Notes: a model not told the origin generated them from the sequence alone. Positions 35,397-48,354 are shown, counted from the stretch's first letter. The stretch: DNA of 64,000 nucleotides from Orbilia blumenaviensis (GCA_036872755.1 JAVHNS010000005.1:2046001-2110000); one strand, 5' to 3'. A program made the numbers and translations.

Positions 35397-36267
35397 GTTT
35401 GGCGGAGGCCTCCCCCGGATCCGTGGCTGGGTTCGGGTACGTCAACCAATGAGCCATGGTAACCATCTTTGGGCCGTCGATTTCTTATTGGTATCTTCTT
35501 TTTTCTCCCCAGTGGAATCGTTTACTGGATATAGAAAACCCTTTAATGGGTAGGGTGGGCGCTGCGTCTATGCAGCTTACAAATAGGCTAAGGTAGTGTT
35601 TAGACGTTAACTTAACGATTATGCCGAGAAACGAAGTAATGAATTAGTGAAGGGGGTTTTCTTGGTTCGGAGTCACGGTGTCCAAAGTATTCTTCTTGTT
35701 TTGTTTTTCCTTGTTCCCAGCTTCTCTGAGTTCTTTTGCCTGAGTGCTTTAACGTTCTACATATTCCCTTGCTATCTTTTTCCATCGCGCACTGCATAGT
35801 GTTTGGAGTACTTGGGCTGTATTTGAGGGTATTGGCCAGCCGGTGTTTTGGGTATTAATATTATACATTATTCTGATTTCTGCTTTCTGACTGCATATTA
35901 TCTATAGCTTGCAGCAAACCAGCATATAGCCAGACTCTAGTTAGGCATTGAGTAAGTAGATAGTTATGGATGCATCGATGGTGTATGGGCATGGAAGGAC
36001 TATGGAAAAGAAATACAGGGAAAGTGTTAGTGGACTTAGGTCACGGTTGTAAATAGGATAACCTAATCGTTGATTTGCGGAATCATACCTGTTTGCCTCC
36101 GCGCGGGCTCCAAGATAAACTTAATATATGCTCAACAACTCACAAGTACTTTTCGTAGACTTAAAGAGTATCCGGTACTCTCGTTCTCCTTCGTAGTTTC
36201 GGTGTAGGCCTCGCTAAGCATCCATATTCGGAACTGCGGCACCAAAATTATGCCAGCGATTTTTATT
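35397..36267. other. Convergent intergenic region
   Basis: About 870 bp, AT-rich, between two convergent genes. Only 3' UTRs are expected; I see nothing else. Confidence 0.5.
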
Positions 36268-37085
36268 TCATTCTCCCACCCAGCCTTCCAATAGTCCCTC
36301 CGTCCTTCCAACGTTGTATATTACCCATTTACTACCATCCCTCACCCCTCTATACGCCGTATTATTTTCCTCCAACCATATTTTAAACCTTTCCACTATT
36401 ATGCGATCTGTTTGTTTCCCCCACGATTCTGCAGTCTTGAGAGCATCTGAATGTGGAGGCGATGAACCTGAAAGCGAGGCCGCAATCGTCAAGACTGCCG
36501 GGTCTGCTGGCCAGTGTTTTATCAGGTCTCCTAATGGCGGATGGAAGAGGGCAGTCAGTTGTAGAAGGGGGACTAGTGGAGACCATGGTGTTTCCGGTGG
36601 GATATGAGGTAGTTGGCGGAGCATTCCTGCTATTTATTTTGAAGCGATTCGTTAGATATCTTGGAAGATTGATGAATGAATACATATTGAGGTCGAACTT
36701 ACAGTAGACGTCATCCCAGTATTGGAATTGACATATTGCATCGTACTCGCCGGGCTGGCAGGAAGGGCGGTCGAGCACTTTGTTTACAAGCAGGGTCGCG
36801 ATTTCTATATTTGTGGGTTTGGGGTAAGTATATAATTACGCAGATTCAACAGAATCATATGGTCTCGTAACGCAGTCTCCGCGAAGCAGTCCCGAGACAT
36901 ATACAGATTTTGCTTTTAAGGATTCTCTAAGGACAGAGAAAATACTTACTGCGAATACCTTTGCTACCCAGATGCTCAATTAGGTATTTATGGTGAATTG
37001 ACAGCTCGTCGAGGCCGCGGGGGATAGAAGGGCCAGCCTCAAGTTTGTAGTTATTGTGCAAAGTGAAAGAGGACTTTTCGACCAT
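36268..37085 (-). CDS. Orphan protein A (paralogue of 42139-42895)
   Basis: Three exons: 37085-36950, 36804-36703, 36629-36268; 199 aa; both introns are phase 1. The start MVEKSSFTLHNNYK is the first ATG of the frame. Exon 1 ends in EHLGSKGIR, exon 3 holds PWSPLVPLLQLTALFHPP, TIAASL, AESWGKQTDRIIVE and YRGVRDGSKWV. No known domain, no signal peptide, no membrane segment. The protein shares size, exon count, intron phases and scattered key residues with the gene at 42139-42895. Function unknown. Confidence 0.65.
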
Positions 37086-40000
37086 TGTTTAACTCGACTT
37101 TCCTCCTTCCCACCACAGACAGCTTGTGTTCTGTCGTATTATAGATTATAAAAAAATAAAATAAAACAACAACCGCGAATTCGTGTTGGATTCTGTGGTA
37201 TACCAAATTAATGTAGTATTGAAAATTAATTTGGCAGGTATAATAGACCGTTCTTATAGAAGTTCCCTTTCGGTTTTATTCTTAGAACACAATTAAATAA
37301 TTCTATTGTCTCCTACGAAAGAGATTGCGAATCGGTATTAAAACCAAGAGTAGAGTTTGCAGTTTCTTTGTGTAATCTTTGCGTAACCTTCGAATTCAGA
37401 CGCGGGGTTTCTACAAACTTCCGGAGGCGGCGTTCAATACAGTCCCGGTGCGGTCAAAGTCTGTGAGGCTGTGTAAAACTTGAATATGTCGGAATTGCAA
37501 GGAGCGGTTATGAGTGTATGATCGATTTACAGCTTTAACCCTTCAAATTTCCGGAATTATGGAAATGTGACCTTTTGTCCTGATATTTTAGATGTATATT
37601 CGTTATAAATGTTTGAGATTTGATCGGAAATGCGAGGAACAGTCGAACAGAATTGACTGAAGAGATATGGAAGTTGTAGTAACGTCAATTATAATATTGG
37701 CTCAGAAATTGCGTATCTAGATTTACGGCTGTTGTTCACTACTTATACATTGTTGAATTCAGGCCTGAAAGAGAGGAAGGCCGACTGGTCTGCCTACCCG
37801 CCCACACCGCGTCAAGTGCCCAACGTCATCTGATGTCTACCTGAGCTGTTATACGAAATTCCGACTTGCCGAGCCTGGCCTCACATGCATATGGCCACAT
37901 CACCGACATCCTACATGATAGACGTAGAAAAAAGAAAGATAAGAAAAGCTAGCAGTTCTCATCCAGAACCATGGGATTTCGTTGGAGACGTTTGAGCTGA
38001 AACACATATGAAACTCGCCAATTTGGCCACCCTTACGCATGTTCTTTTTTTTCTTACCGGGGTTGTGCCTTTGCGAGAGATTTCCGGCTGGATCCTTTAG
38101 GAAAGAAAAACTTCAATTGATTGGCCAGTTTGATCGATCGAGACGGTTTGAAGACGGCTGGTCGTTTCCCCTTGCCTTATGGGATTTTCGTTGGAGTTGT
38201 GGGTTTTCGGAGAAGGAATTTTTTGGCGGCCAGAGCCTGATCAGGCCGCTTTGTGATGAGAAGGAATTGAACAGTGGAACCAGACAATATCTAGACAGCC
38301 TCAGAAAGGCCCCGGGGAATGTTTTTGTGAGTTTGAATACCTTTTCTTTCAAAATTTCTCTTGCCAAAAAGCACATGTACTTCGATACTGAGGTTTCAAT
38401 TCCAATATAACTTCTGAATCAAATACGGCTGACGAAAACCTCTGTTGGATCTTGCTAACCAAGGCCCGAAAAAGTGTGTTGCTGACCACATCATGCATTG
38501 TTGTGTCCGATCAGGCCCTGCTCTTGCATACTTTCGCAATTACAAGGCTTCTCAGCTGGAGAAAGGATATCCTTGGCTGACTCTTGACTACCCCGGTCGT
38601 CGCAGGCAGCTAGCATTAGCTGCAGAAAATGGGAGAAATTTGAGTCTTGAAGCCCAACGAATATGCATGATCTTGAAACTTGCGATTTGCAGCTATGTCA
38701 ACATCAGGTGGAGATGCCGTGGCTGTATTTGAAAAGACTCATTCACACGTCACAATGTAACGGTTCTAAAAGGTGAAACTAGTAGCTGTAACGCGATCAC
38801 TGCGTCTCAGATTTCGAGCACTTCAGTTGATCTATAGCTAACAGCGCCGGACTTTCAAGCTCTACTAGCTACTGCAATGCTGATTCTCAACTTAGATGCG
38901 CGCGGGACTCATATTACTCCTGGTTCCATAACAGTTACATGATGCGCCCAGCCAGCCAGCTTGACAAATACTGGATTTTCTTATTATGGTCTATCAATCA
39001 TAGATCTGGATATACTAATCATCTTTCATGGATTCAACATCGTATATCCCAATAACACGAACCAGACTGAAAGCGGGTCAACGAAAACCGTGCGGTAACT
39101 GCATCTTACAGTTTACAAACCGAGTATTTGTTTTTGAATTTAATATGCAATGTTATTAACTTAATTTACTCATCCTTGAGTAATCTTGGCATTCGCTACC
39201 GATTTTGCGTGGTGCAACAACATGCAATTCATATTATTAATATAATATAGATATTGTTGGGGGGAAAAGCTTTCAGCTCTTGAACTATCATGCATTTTGC
39301 GCAGGGGAGAAGAACCCTCAGAATGATGACTTTTTATCAACTCAAATAATCAGACACAACTATCAATTGAATAGAAGCCGGTACTGTTCTGACTGATTCT
39401 GAATAGGATACAGATAGAGTTATAGATATAACATCTAAACGGGCAGTCTGGGGGGGCCTAAGGCCAATGATGCTTCGGGACCCTTGCTATAGAGGCAAAA
39501 AAACCGCCTTGTGCTTTATTGTAATGGGTCTAATCGATATCAATCCAGTATGCGTTTTTGTATTATGGAATATTGCCTGCTCCTGCCCAACATTTGAAAA
39601 CTTGCTATAAAACGACGGAGTTATTGTATTCAAATATAGCATTGATTTCAAAATAATCTCGAGAAAATAGCCTTACAGACTTGCATACTGCGTATTGCCA
39701 GTAATACTACCGTACTGAAGCTCCACAAAAGATGGTTACTGACATGGCCTCAAGACCGAAACCAGGTTTGCGGGAATTCTACTCTGGGGTACATGTTCTG
39801 AAAGTCGGCCTTACACTCAGGCTCAATGATAAATGGTGTTTCCTTTCGTTTTACTGTCTTGCTTATTTGTTTGAAGAAGTGGGGATCTAGAATAGACTGA
39901 TGCAGAATATCAGCCGCTAACCATGCTCTTTTGTATGTAGTCCATCCAGCCGCTCTTAATCGAAGACAAAGTAAGTGGGCTCTGGGTAAGCAATATACGG

Positions 40001-42138
40001 CTGATAATATAATTCTCGCTATGAACTCGGAATTAGGCGGAGAGTATACCAGAGGGGAATGTTTTCCTGAGAGAAGGCTTCTAATGTTCCGTGTTCTGGG
40101 GCTTGTTTCGTGGCGGCCGTGGCTCATTTTCTCACCTGGTCGCGGTCGCTTATCTTAGAAATCTGGCGTCGTCAACCTTATATTACTACCCATGGCTTAC
40201 GATCACGAACTGCCGCCAGGCGCGCATTTTACTGCGCTTTTCCTTCTCTCGCCCGATATACCGACCATTCGCCCGAAAAGATTCCGGCCGTTTATAATCC
40301 GGGGAGTATTCTTTGTTTACAATTACGTATCCCTCAATACGTATTAATACGAATATTAATACGAGGGCTCGGGGCGCACTATCATCCGGTTTCTGGCGAA
40401 GGAATGAAATTTTCAAAAGGACGGGTCTTTATGTGCCGTGATATTAAAGCCTTGGTAGCGACAGCGCCACCGCCTTGAAGCGATTCCCACTGATAGCCAC
40501 AGGATCAAAATGGTACCTGACAGCGAGCTAAGTAACAGCTTTGTCAGTAGTGGAAGAGAGGTCGCGAGGTGAGACAGTCAGCCGGCTGCTTGGATGGCAT
40601 TACAAATGTGTTGTCAGTAATATCCTCTTAACTCTATCGGAGTTTAAGAAATCTCAGTTCGGAACATCATCAGAGGAATAAGTTTATGGGTCCGCTGCAA
40701 GTGTCTCTAATGCATATGCATATGTATATGTGTGATGGCGACTCTTCTGATGCTGCTGCAGGTCGTATTGCCGAGTTTCTTATTCAATGCTTCGTAAAAC
40801 AAGTGTGATCATATAAATTGAAGAAATTCTTTAGAGGGGCTTGTTCAGCCTTGTGAATCATCACAAAACCTGGATCACTTGGCGCGAGAGCATAAGGTCT
40901 TGGTGATTACTCTCTGTTAGTTATCGAAATGCATGTGTGTTACTGAGCTATCGAGTTAGGATTACCTTGACCTCAAAAGGTCAGGAGATCCGAATTTTCG
41001 GAATTCTAAGACTTTGGGCTAAGTTGTCTCGCCGCGGAATTCTAAAGCGCCATAGCTCTTGGTGGAGGGCCTTGATGCCCGCGGGGCACTCTCGGAAAGC
41101 AACATGAAGGTCCACCCCGGGTTAGGGCTGGTGGAACTTAAGGTAAGTAAGCTACGTTAGGTGCCTCGCCAAAAAGTCGTCAAACCTTCCGCCGACGTGT
41201 CGCAGCCGGAAATCTTCGATTCGTCTTCGCAAAAAAGAAGCAATTAGGATAAAAAAGATTCCGCTGGTCATTTGTCTGACGTGAGCGTATAGTTTGTTCC
41301 CTTTGGTTCTGGAAAGCCTAAAAGACTTGTGAATCGTTTCCTAGAATCATTGTGGGAATGGACCCCGCTCTGGGAGCCTGGTTGGTTCGTTTGCATATTT
41401 TGGTGTTCGCATGTGCGAAGGTGAAGGTCAGCTTAGCGTCGTGTTGGGGCCGAACTGAAGAGTGAACGTTTCTTTTCGGCACCGGCGAGCACGATCACAC
41501 GAAATCCAAGGCATTCTTTTTTTCTTCTCTCAATATTTTTTTTTACTTTTTTTTCTTGTTTTTGATGTCGTGCGCATGTGTGGCGGGGGGTTATGGCGCC
41601 CGTGATGATTTATTGGTTGAGTCGGTGCCGGACGACGCCATTGCTCATGCGAATCGAATGTTCCATACCAAGGATTATGATATTGACTATGCCTGCTTTG
41701 TGCAGGGAGGCGTAGAGACGGTGCTTACCGGGGTTTTTTAGATTCGTCTGAACCATGTTGCCTTTGAGCAATACGGGGGATAATCCATTAGATGTTTAGA
41801 CGGTCGAGAGCTGTTAACATGCATGGATTATGGTGTACAGTAGCACCAGTCCTTCGCCGTATGGTATATAGTATGGTTGCAATTTATGTATATATTTAAC
41901 GATTCCGACTAATCACCGTGGCCCCAAAATAAGGAATCGTACCAAGTGGAGAACGAATAACCTTAGTTATTAATATGCCGGCAGTTATCCAACGACTTTG
42001 ATTTGTGCTTCGAATCCAGCAATAATATTTAGCATTTTCCTTTACGATCAAGGTTTTTCGATATCCAATCCGATCAATTCAAAATTCAATACATCTTGAT
42101 CCGTACGCCGATCTTTCGTTTTTGGAGTTGAGAGCGCC
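37086..42138. other. Gene-poor 5-kb region between the two orphan paralogues
   Basis: AT-rich with several short ORFs (38039-38410 +, 39750-40127 -, 40110-40478 +, 41556-41741 +) that show no domain and mostly lack a proper start. Small palindromic A/T repeats occur near 40331-40367 and 40715-40732. T-rich tracts lie at 41517-41560. The 61-codon ORF at 41556-41741 has fairly protein-like codon use but no support beyond that. Confidence 0.45.
40331..40367. repeat. ATTAATACG-type repeat framed by CCCTC/GAGGG
   Basis: The stretch contains overlapping copies of ATTAATACG and AATACGTATTAATACG, bounded by an inverted CCCTC ... GAGGG pair. It could form a hairpin; no function is known. Confidence 0.5.
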
Positions 42139-42895
42139 ATGGTTGAAACAGAGCTCATAGACCGGCTGGGGAGACGAGAGAACCCTGCGGATATCCGATT
42201 CTCATACGCTTGCAGCCATCTTGGGAGAGAAGGTCTTCGAAGTCAGTATACCTTATGCTAGAAAATACACTATCACTGGTGGTGGGACCTGAACACTTAT
42301 TCGTTTTGTGAATTATAGATGCCCTAGATCTCGTTGAGTATTCCATAAGGCACGACTACAAAGAATGTTTCTATAAGGGAATATCGTCAGGAGCGGAGCT
42401 AGAAACTTTTGATACCGAGTTTGAGAGTGGCTCCTTGCTGAGCCGGCTACCGAGACTGATGCAGCGGGCTGATGGTACGTTGGTAGATTGACAGAGTAGC
42501 TTTCTTGCAAGGAATAAGAGAATGGACGCTAATGTTATAACTAAATTATAGATATGATAGCTATGTGGCCGATGGAGTCACTTACCTCTGCGTGGCAAAT
42601 GAAAGATATACTTCAACTAGCCGCAGTATTCTCGCCTGGGAAGTACTCGGAGTATGTTGATGATTTCCAACCACGGGAGATGGTGATCTTAGTAGCTGCG
42701 AGATTAGATGCTGCTGGATATGAGAGCTCGATGGAACAAATCTTAGAATGGGGTGGTGGGGTGGATCAGTGGGTTGTCAATGCGGAAACAGATGACGAAG
42801 TGAGGGAAGTTCTCGCAAGGTTTCGAGCTGTGAGAGGCAAAGTTGGGGATAGACAAGAATGGAGCGCTGTCTGGAGTGGCGATTTAGGCTGCTAA
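42139..42895 (+). CDS. Orphan protein B (paralogue of 36268-37085)
   Basis: Three exons: 42139-42241, 42319-42474, 42552-42895; 200 aa; both introns are phase 1. Donors are GTCAGT and GTACGT, acceptors TTATAG. It begins MVETELIDRLGRRE; exon 1 ends in SHLGREGLR, matching EHLGSKGIR of the other orphan at the same intron. Exon 3 holds MIAMWP, MKDILQLAAVFSPG, VAARL, EWGGGVDQWVV and FRAVRGKVGDRQEW. No known domain or signal peptide. Function unknown. Confidence 0.7.
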
Positions 42896-44128
42896 TTTGA
42901 AATTTCCACTCGCCAACTGTCCGTTAATCATCTATTAGGCTCAATTATGTTTTGCATATTCTATGGTTTGTTTAGTATTGCATTGCATATGTGCGCACAT
43001 GGTAGTTTTAGTTCTTATTTTTTCGTCTTTTTTAGGCGGCATAGCTTAGCTTAGCGAGGTATTGGTAGTTAGATTTCAGCAGCAACTATAACCATTTATA
43101 TCGAATCTCAGCCTCCTGCTCAGCGTGGGGGGTTACAAACAGACGTGAGTCTACAAGTCAGCCCACCTAGATGTGCGAAAAGGCATGCAATTCATGCACG
43201 AGGATCAGGAAAGTTGTTCGGGCGGGTTTAGGCCAAGCCATAAATTACTTAATTGACGAATCCGAGATGGAAACGAGGCTAAATCGAGACTAAATCAAGA
43301 TTATTAGACTCATGTATCATCTAAAAAGTGTGTTGATATGTTGCAATTTGAAACGCCAACCTCAGGGCAACACATATTTTCTTCTGAACAGCCCCATTTG
43401 ATTTGCTTCGCACTTGACATTTCGACTCGTACTTCTCAGGCTCGACGACACCTCATCTTAGGATCTTCTGAACTTTGGACATTAGTCAGCCGGCATAATA
43501 CGGACTCCGCTCATGCATTAGGTATCGAGATACCTCCTGAGGTTGTCGACGGATGTACCTCGACAGCGCGAACGAGCGGGTTCGTGACACTTATCTAAGC
43601 AGTCATCGTGGTCAAGGCGGACCAGGCACCCTCGCGTTTGACTCTCCTGCCTGCGCCATTTGGAGGTTTGATGGCAGTAATTTACCGATTGAGCGGGGCC
43701 CATGTGACGGACGTGTAAGTTTCGTGACTCAGTGTCGCATGGGGCGGGGCTCCTATTGGCCGCTTTGCCCCTCAATCGCGGACACATCGCGCGTTTTTAC
43801 TCTGCCTGGTGTTCTGCTCTGGATTGGTCGATATTTATATTTCAAGTTTGGCCGCTTCCAGATATAAATCCCACGACGGAACGAAGGGTGAAAGGGCCTT
43901 CGCTGACAGATTTCCCGACTTGGATAATCAAAAACAAATATTCAAAAGTGCAGGATCCACTCTCTCGCATCCTAATTTCCCGATTTCGCATTTTCCAACC
44001 TCTTCGCTCGCCTTTCCGACAGTGCTACAGCTGTATTTATAGCCAGCGTCACCGCAACATCTGCGATACCATCTCTATTATCAACGAGACTATTGTAAAC
44101 ACGATAATATACCGATATTACCATCGTA
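42896..44128. other. Intergenic, promoter of the CHFR-like gene
   Basis: About 1.2 kb. A TATAAAT element lies at about 43862-43868, some 260 bp before the CHFR-like ATG. Short ORFs here have no support. Confidence 0.45.
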
Positions 44129-45865
44129 ATGTCTTCCTCTCAGGACCCCGCCGCTTCTCAGCCATCTACAGAGTTCGTTCATCCGTCGCAGGGAAGCCAA
44201 GCATCACAAACCACTACAACAAATCCTAGAAGGGTCCCCGCACCAGCCAATCCTATAAACCCGTTGAAGCGGCAATTATCCGAAAACATGGAGGCACTTA
44301 TCGCCCAAGCCAAGGCCTCAAAGACATCAGCAGGGAGTACTGCTGCCCAGGCTGCACAATCAGAAACTATATACGACAAATTGGAAAGGGAATTGACATG
44401 CAGCATTTGCTGTGAATTGTTTAAAGATCCAATTACGTTGTTGGACTGTCTGCACAACTTTTGTGGTATGCATACATTACTTTCTTGTGTTGTCGGAAAT
44501 TGTTAATCATATAACATTAACGACTGACTTATTGACTAGGTTCCTGTATCGTTCCATGGGGTCGTAGAAATAGCACTTGCCCGTCCTGCCGAGGTGACAT
44601 ACGGGAATGCCGAGACGCTTTTGCACTGAAGCCTTTAATCGAGATGCTAGTGAAAGAGAAGCCTGAATTGGGGATTTCGCAGAATGAATTAGATGGGGTC
44701 AGAACCATCTATGAACCAGGACAGCAAGTTAGTTTCGGCGAACATGGTTCAGACTCCGATGAAGACTCCGAAGATCAAGAAGATGACGAAGACGAGGATC
44801 AAGATGATGATGAGGAGGCTGTGGAGGCTAGGAATGCTCAATCCTGGGAGCCCTGTCCTTGTTGCACTCAGGGAGAAAACGCGAACCCGCTATACACCTG
44901 CAGCGACCCAATTCTTACTGATGATCGTTCATATGACTGGCAAGTCGAATTCAAAAGCCATAAGAAGTGCGCTTCTTGTGCTGCCACGGTTCCATACGAT
45001 CTGCAGAATGATGCTTTGAAGCCGTCGTATTGCGCATGTTGTGGTGTTACATACTGCGGGGGGATCGTCGGAACATGTCCGAGTGATCCTAACTCCGAGT
45101 TTCTTCATAGCATGAGAGGTCAGTACTAGAGTATTTTGGTATGAGGGGATATATGCTAACCACCCGGTCCTAATAGTCGCCTCTCTCTATGGACAAACTC
45201 CCCATTACGCTAATTGGTTCAACAACAATTCTTACGAACAAGATGCGCTCAAGCGATGGGTCGAATCCGACACTAATAATCACACATGGCAATCGCTAGG
45301 GGTTGAGATGCGGGAATGGTTGTTCCAGAAACATCCAACTGGTATACCTGGAACATCCGTAGTTCCCGTTGTTCCAGATTCATACGTTTGCAAAAATTGT
45401 CTTCCTGGAATGTTCGACAGAAACCTTACAGATTTCTTAATTTCGGAACGTGAACGCCTTGGCTGGACCGACGCTCGATCCCGATGTTGGTATGGCAAAG
45501 AATGCAGGACGCAGAGGCACAACCCTGATCATTGCGCCCGTCTAAGCCATGTTTGGAACCAGGTTCCTGTCGAGGAGAGACGCGAAGTCCGTCCGGCCCG
45601 TCCGGCACATGCTACTTACACAGGCAGTGTTAGAAATAGCGCCTCCACCCCCCAGCCTGTAGGGGCCCAACCCGCCGGTAATGCCCGAACTGAAACTCCC
45701 CTGCCCACGGTACAACCCTCACTACTACGATTCCCATCGAATGATTTCCCCCCATCCAGTCCTAGTGCGCCATCTCTGAGAGACATATTCAGCGTCCCAT
45801 TTCCCAGTAACAACGTCTTCTCTGAAGGCAACGATGATCCTGCCGATGCCGGACCTTCAAATTGA
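44129..45865 (+). CDS. CHFR-like RING E3 ubiquitin ligase with PBZ finger
   Basis: Three exons: 44129-44465, 44540-45118, 45177-45865; 534 aa to the first stop. A C3HC4-type RING at residues about 91-131 is restored by the first splice (LTCSICCELFKDPITLLDCLHNFCG|SCIVPW is the joined order; CPSC closes it). An acidic run (DEDSEDQEDDEDEDQDD) follows, then the cysteine-rich CHFR domain (WEPCPCCTQ, KKCASCAATVPYD, YCACCGVTYCGG, YVCKNCLPGMFDRNL). A poly(ADP-ribose)-binding-type finger reads CWYGKECRTQRHNPDHCARLSH. CHFR proteins are checkpoint E3 ligases; this one has no FHA domain. The frame stays open for another 229 codons after the TGA at 45863-45865 (see the next entry). Start chosen as the first ATG in frame. 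Confidence 0.85.
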
Positions 45866-46555
45866 AACGCGGCGGCGTCTCTGAAGAGGCGCTACTCTGA
45901 GATTTCTACTATTCCGTCGTCCCAGCACTTCTCTAGTTATGTTACACCGTCGTCTACACAGGAAGAACCTATATTACGTCCAGAAACACCACCATCGCAA
46001 AACGCATTCCCGCCAGCATCTATATTATTAGTCCCCGAGACCCAGACCACAGACACTGTGCCAGAACCAGAACCAGAACCATCATATAATATATCTACTT
46101 CATCGTCTTACCATACCCCACCTTCAACACCTCGCCGACGGCGATTACTTGCAGCACCAAGTGCCGCGCGTGCGTCCCTTAGGAGAACAGAGTCAACCCC
46201 AGATTGCACGCCACCAGACCCACCAGAAGACGAAGACGAAGAAGACATTGATGAATTCATGTCACATTCCCAACCTCTCCCAACAATAGCAGCATCCCCA
46301 CAGCTAAACAGAAGAAGAACATTCCGAGCTCGGAGACGCAGATGCCAGCCAGAACCAGGAGTGGACATTCGCCAAATTTGGGCAGATGAGCTTGAGTTAA
46401 TCGAGTTTATGTCAAATGGACATAGAAGCTCTGGCAGCTCACTATACCCTAAGCTTAACGATGTCCGAGAGAGGTTACAACGCCAACTGTCAATCAGTCA
46501 GGAAGAAGAGCCAGAGGAATCACAAGATGCAGTTAAACGCCGGAGGGTCCGGTGA
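45866..46555 (+). pseudogene. Open in-frame extension of the CHFR-like gene beyond a TGA
   Basis: After the TGA at 45863-45865 the same frame continues for 229 sense codons to a TGA at 46553-46555. The sequence is protein-like and matches the style of the upstream part: SLKRRYSEIST, a Pro/Glu run, PSTPRRRRLLAAP, an acidic EDEDEEDIDEF block, a helix around IRQIWADELELIEFM, LNDVRERLQRQLSISQ and a basic end VKRRRVR. It could be the true C-terminus (764 aa in all) cut by a recent nonsense change or a sequence error, or reached by readthrough. No intron with consensus ends removes the TGA in frame. Confidence 0.6.
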
Positions 46556-47603
46556 CAATTACCTCAAAACCGCATCGCACCACTCCTGCAATATGTGTCC
46601 ACCTTCCTGTTTACTTTTTCCCTTCTGAAACCTACCAAATTAGTATTTTTTGTATGATTTAGCATTTCTTTCCTTTTTTCACTTTCTTTTGTTAAAAATT
46701 GGTGTTTTGTAAATACGGGAGGTCCTTTTTTTGATGAGTCATCTGTTTGCAGCAGCATAGGTCTAATCCTTTTCGTTACACCTCGTTTGCAAATTCTTTT
46801 GCCTGCCAGTTATATCGCATTGCATGGCGTGTTTTAAGCGGTGCATACCAGTTGGATAGTTTATATTTATATTTATATATTATTGGTGTTCGCTCTTCGG
46901 AGCAAAGTGGTTTCGTCTGAATGTCTTGGTTTCGTGCTCTTTGTGGCTATATTATATTGACAACGTCTACTTCGTTAAAATATATAAAACAGATCGTTTA
47001 CAATGCATTGCATTAATAATACCTATGTTCGTTCGCATACGGTGGTGACTAATATAATATATCAGGTACTTGATCGCTTTTAGCTAATCCTTCATTAGGT
47101 GACTGATGGTATATTTGTAATGCATTTCCATTCACTGCAACCGAAAGTTCAAGTTAAGATACCGATAAGCAGAGATTAGTCTCGTAAGCCAACCCCCACG
47201 AAGCGGCCCGGTGGGGATACCTATAGACGCTGCCTTGAATATTTGTGCCGATTTGATCTTGAGGGTATTAATATTGTGCGGTGTTGAAGCTTAGTGCCGA
47301 TGTCAACGCGCCATTTGTGCGTATTCCCCGATGACAATGGTCTTGGCTATATGGCCGACCGATCCGGTGTAGTTATCCAGTAAATTTCATATTTTGATCC
47401 CATCCGGACATGATGCTCAAATCGATCTTTTGATACCGTTATATCAGGACTTTGGGAATACAACTTCCTAAACGACATTTAAAGGGCTGGTTCCGACGAC
47501 ATTACCATCAATAGACCACCGGTATCACTGGAAGATTGAGAAGAGAAATTTAATGCCAGTCCGAAGTGCGCAACACTAATTTTGCGACAACTCTGTTTCG
47601 AAA
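46556..47603. other. Intergenic
   Basis: About 1 kb, AT-rich with a TTTATA repeat near 46860-46885. It holds the CHFR-like 3' UTR and the promoter of the next gene. No gene seen. Confidence 0.45.
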
Positions 47604-48354
47604 ATGCTGGCTGCACGGGTGACTTTATCCCGAACTCCATTTTATACAAGGCCCCTAAGACCAGCTGGCTATAATAGCATTCTTCGTGGTACTATAGGAA
47701 TAAAGGCACCTCTTATCAACATCCAAAAACGATGGGAGTGCGAAACCGCAAATAATACGAAGACCACATGTCAAAAATCAAGAAATCCGACACCCACAGT
47801 TGGTTTTTGGGCCTCGAGGCCTATTTGGAACCGAGCGATGGTTAATACGTTCCGGTGTTTAGTCGGATGCACTGCGGGTGACTTTTCTGCGATGTGGTAT
47901 TTGCAGGCTTTTCACCCGGAGCTTGGGATCAGCACGATTATGGCGGTTTCAAGTATGAATTCGCTTCCTCTCCTCTTCCTCCTCTCTTGTTTCGCAAGAT
48001 ATAGTATGTTTTTTTCTAGCTTCTTGGAGATTACTGATTGCGTTTATTTCTTATAAAAAAGTGGCAAGCGGTCTATCAACGTCTCTACTCCTCGAAACTG
48101 TTCTTTTACGGTATGGCCGCGACCGACTAGCTTGGCCGGCGGCCGTTAAAACTGCAGCGGGTATGAGTATGATCAGTATGTTAACTATGGAGATGGTGCA
48201 GAATGTGGTGGACTACCATCTTACGGGAGGAGAGGTCCAGTTCGAGTCGCCGGCATTCTGGGTGGCGGCTGTGGTATCCATGTCTGCTGGGTTTCTGGCG
48301 CCGCTACCGTATAATTACCATCGGTTGAGGAAATATGGGAAGGCGTGTCACTGA
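47604..48354 (+). CDS. DUF4396-type membrane protein, probably mitochondrial
   Basis: Two exons: 47604-47952 and 48062-48354, intron 109 bp; 213 aa. The first 45 residues are basic with few acidic residues (MLAARVTLSRTPFYTRPLR), like a mitochondrial presequence. The body fits DUF4396: FRCLVGCTAGDFSAMWYLQ, the splice-restored VSMASGLSTSLLLETVLL, AAGMSMISMLTMEMVQNVVD and the ending LAPLPYNYHRLRKYGKACH. About four hydrophobic segments are visible. The family is a small multi-pass membrane protein of unknown biochemical role in bacteria and fungi; the GKACH end suggests conserved Cys/His metal or redox residues (inference). Confidence 0.8.

Noticed and set aside
38039..38410. 123-codon ORF in the 5-kb gene-poor region
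   Set aside because: No recognisable domain; starts inside a T-rich tract; opposite strand also open, as often happens by chance.
39750..40127. 125-codon minus-strand ORF
   Set aside because: Some segments look protein-like, but no family, no splice partners and no promoter support.
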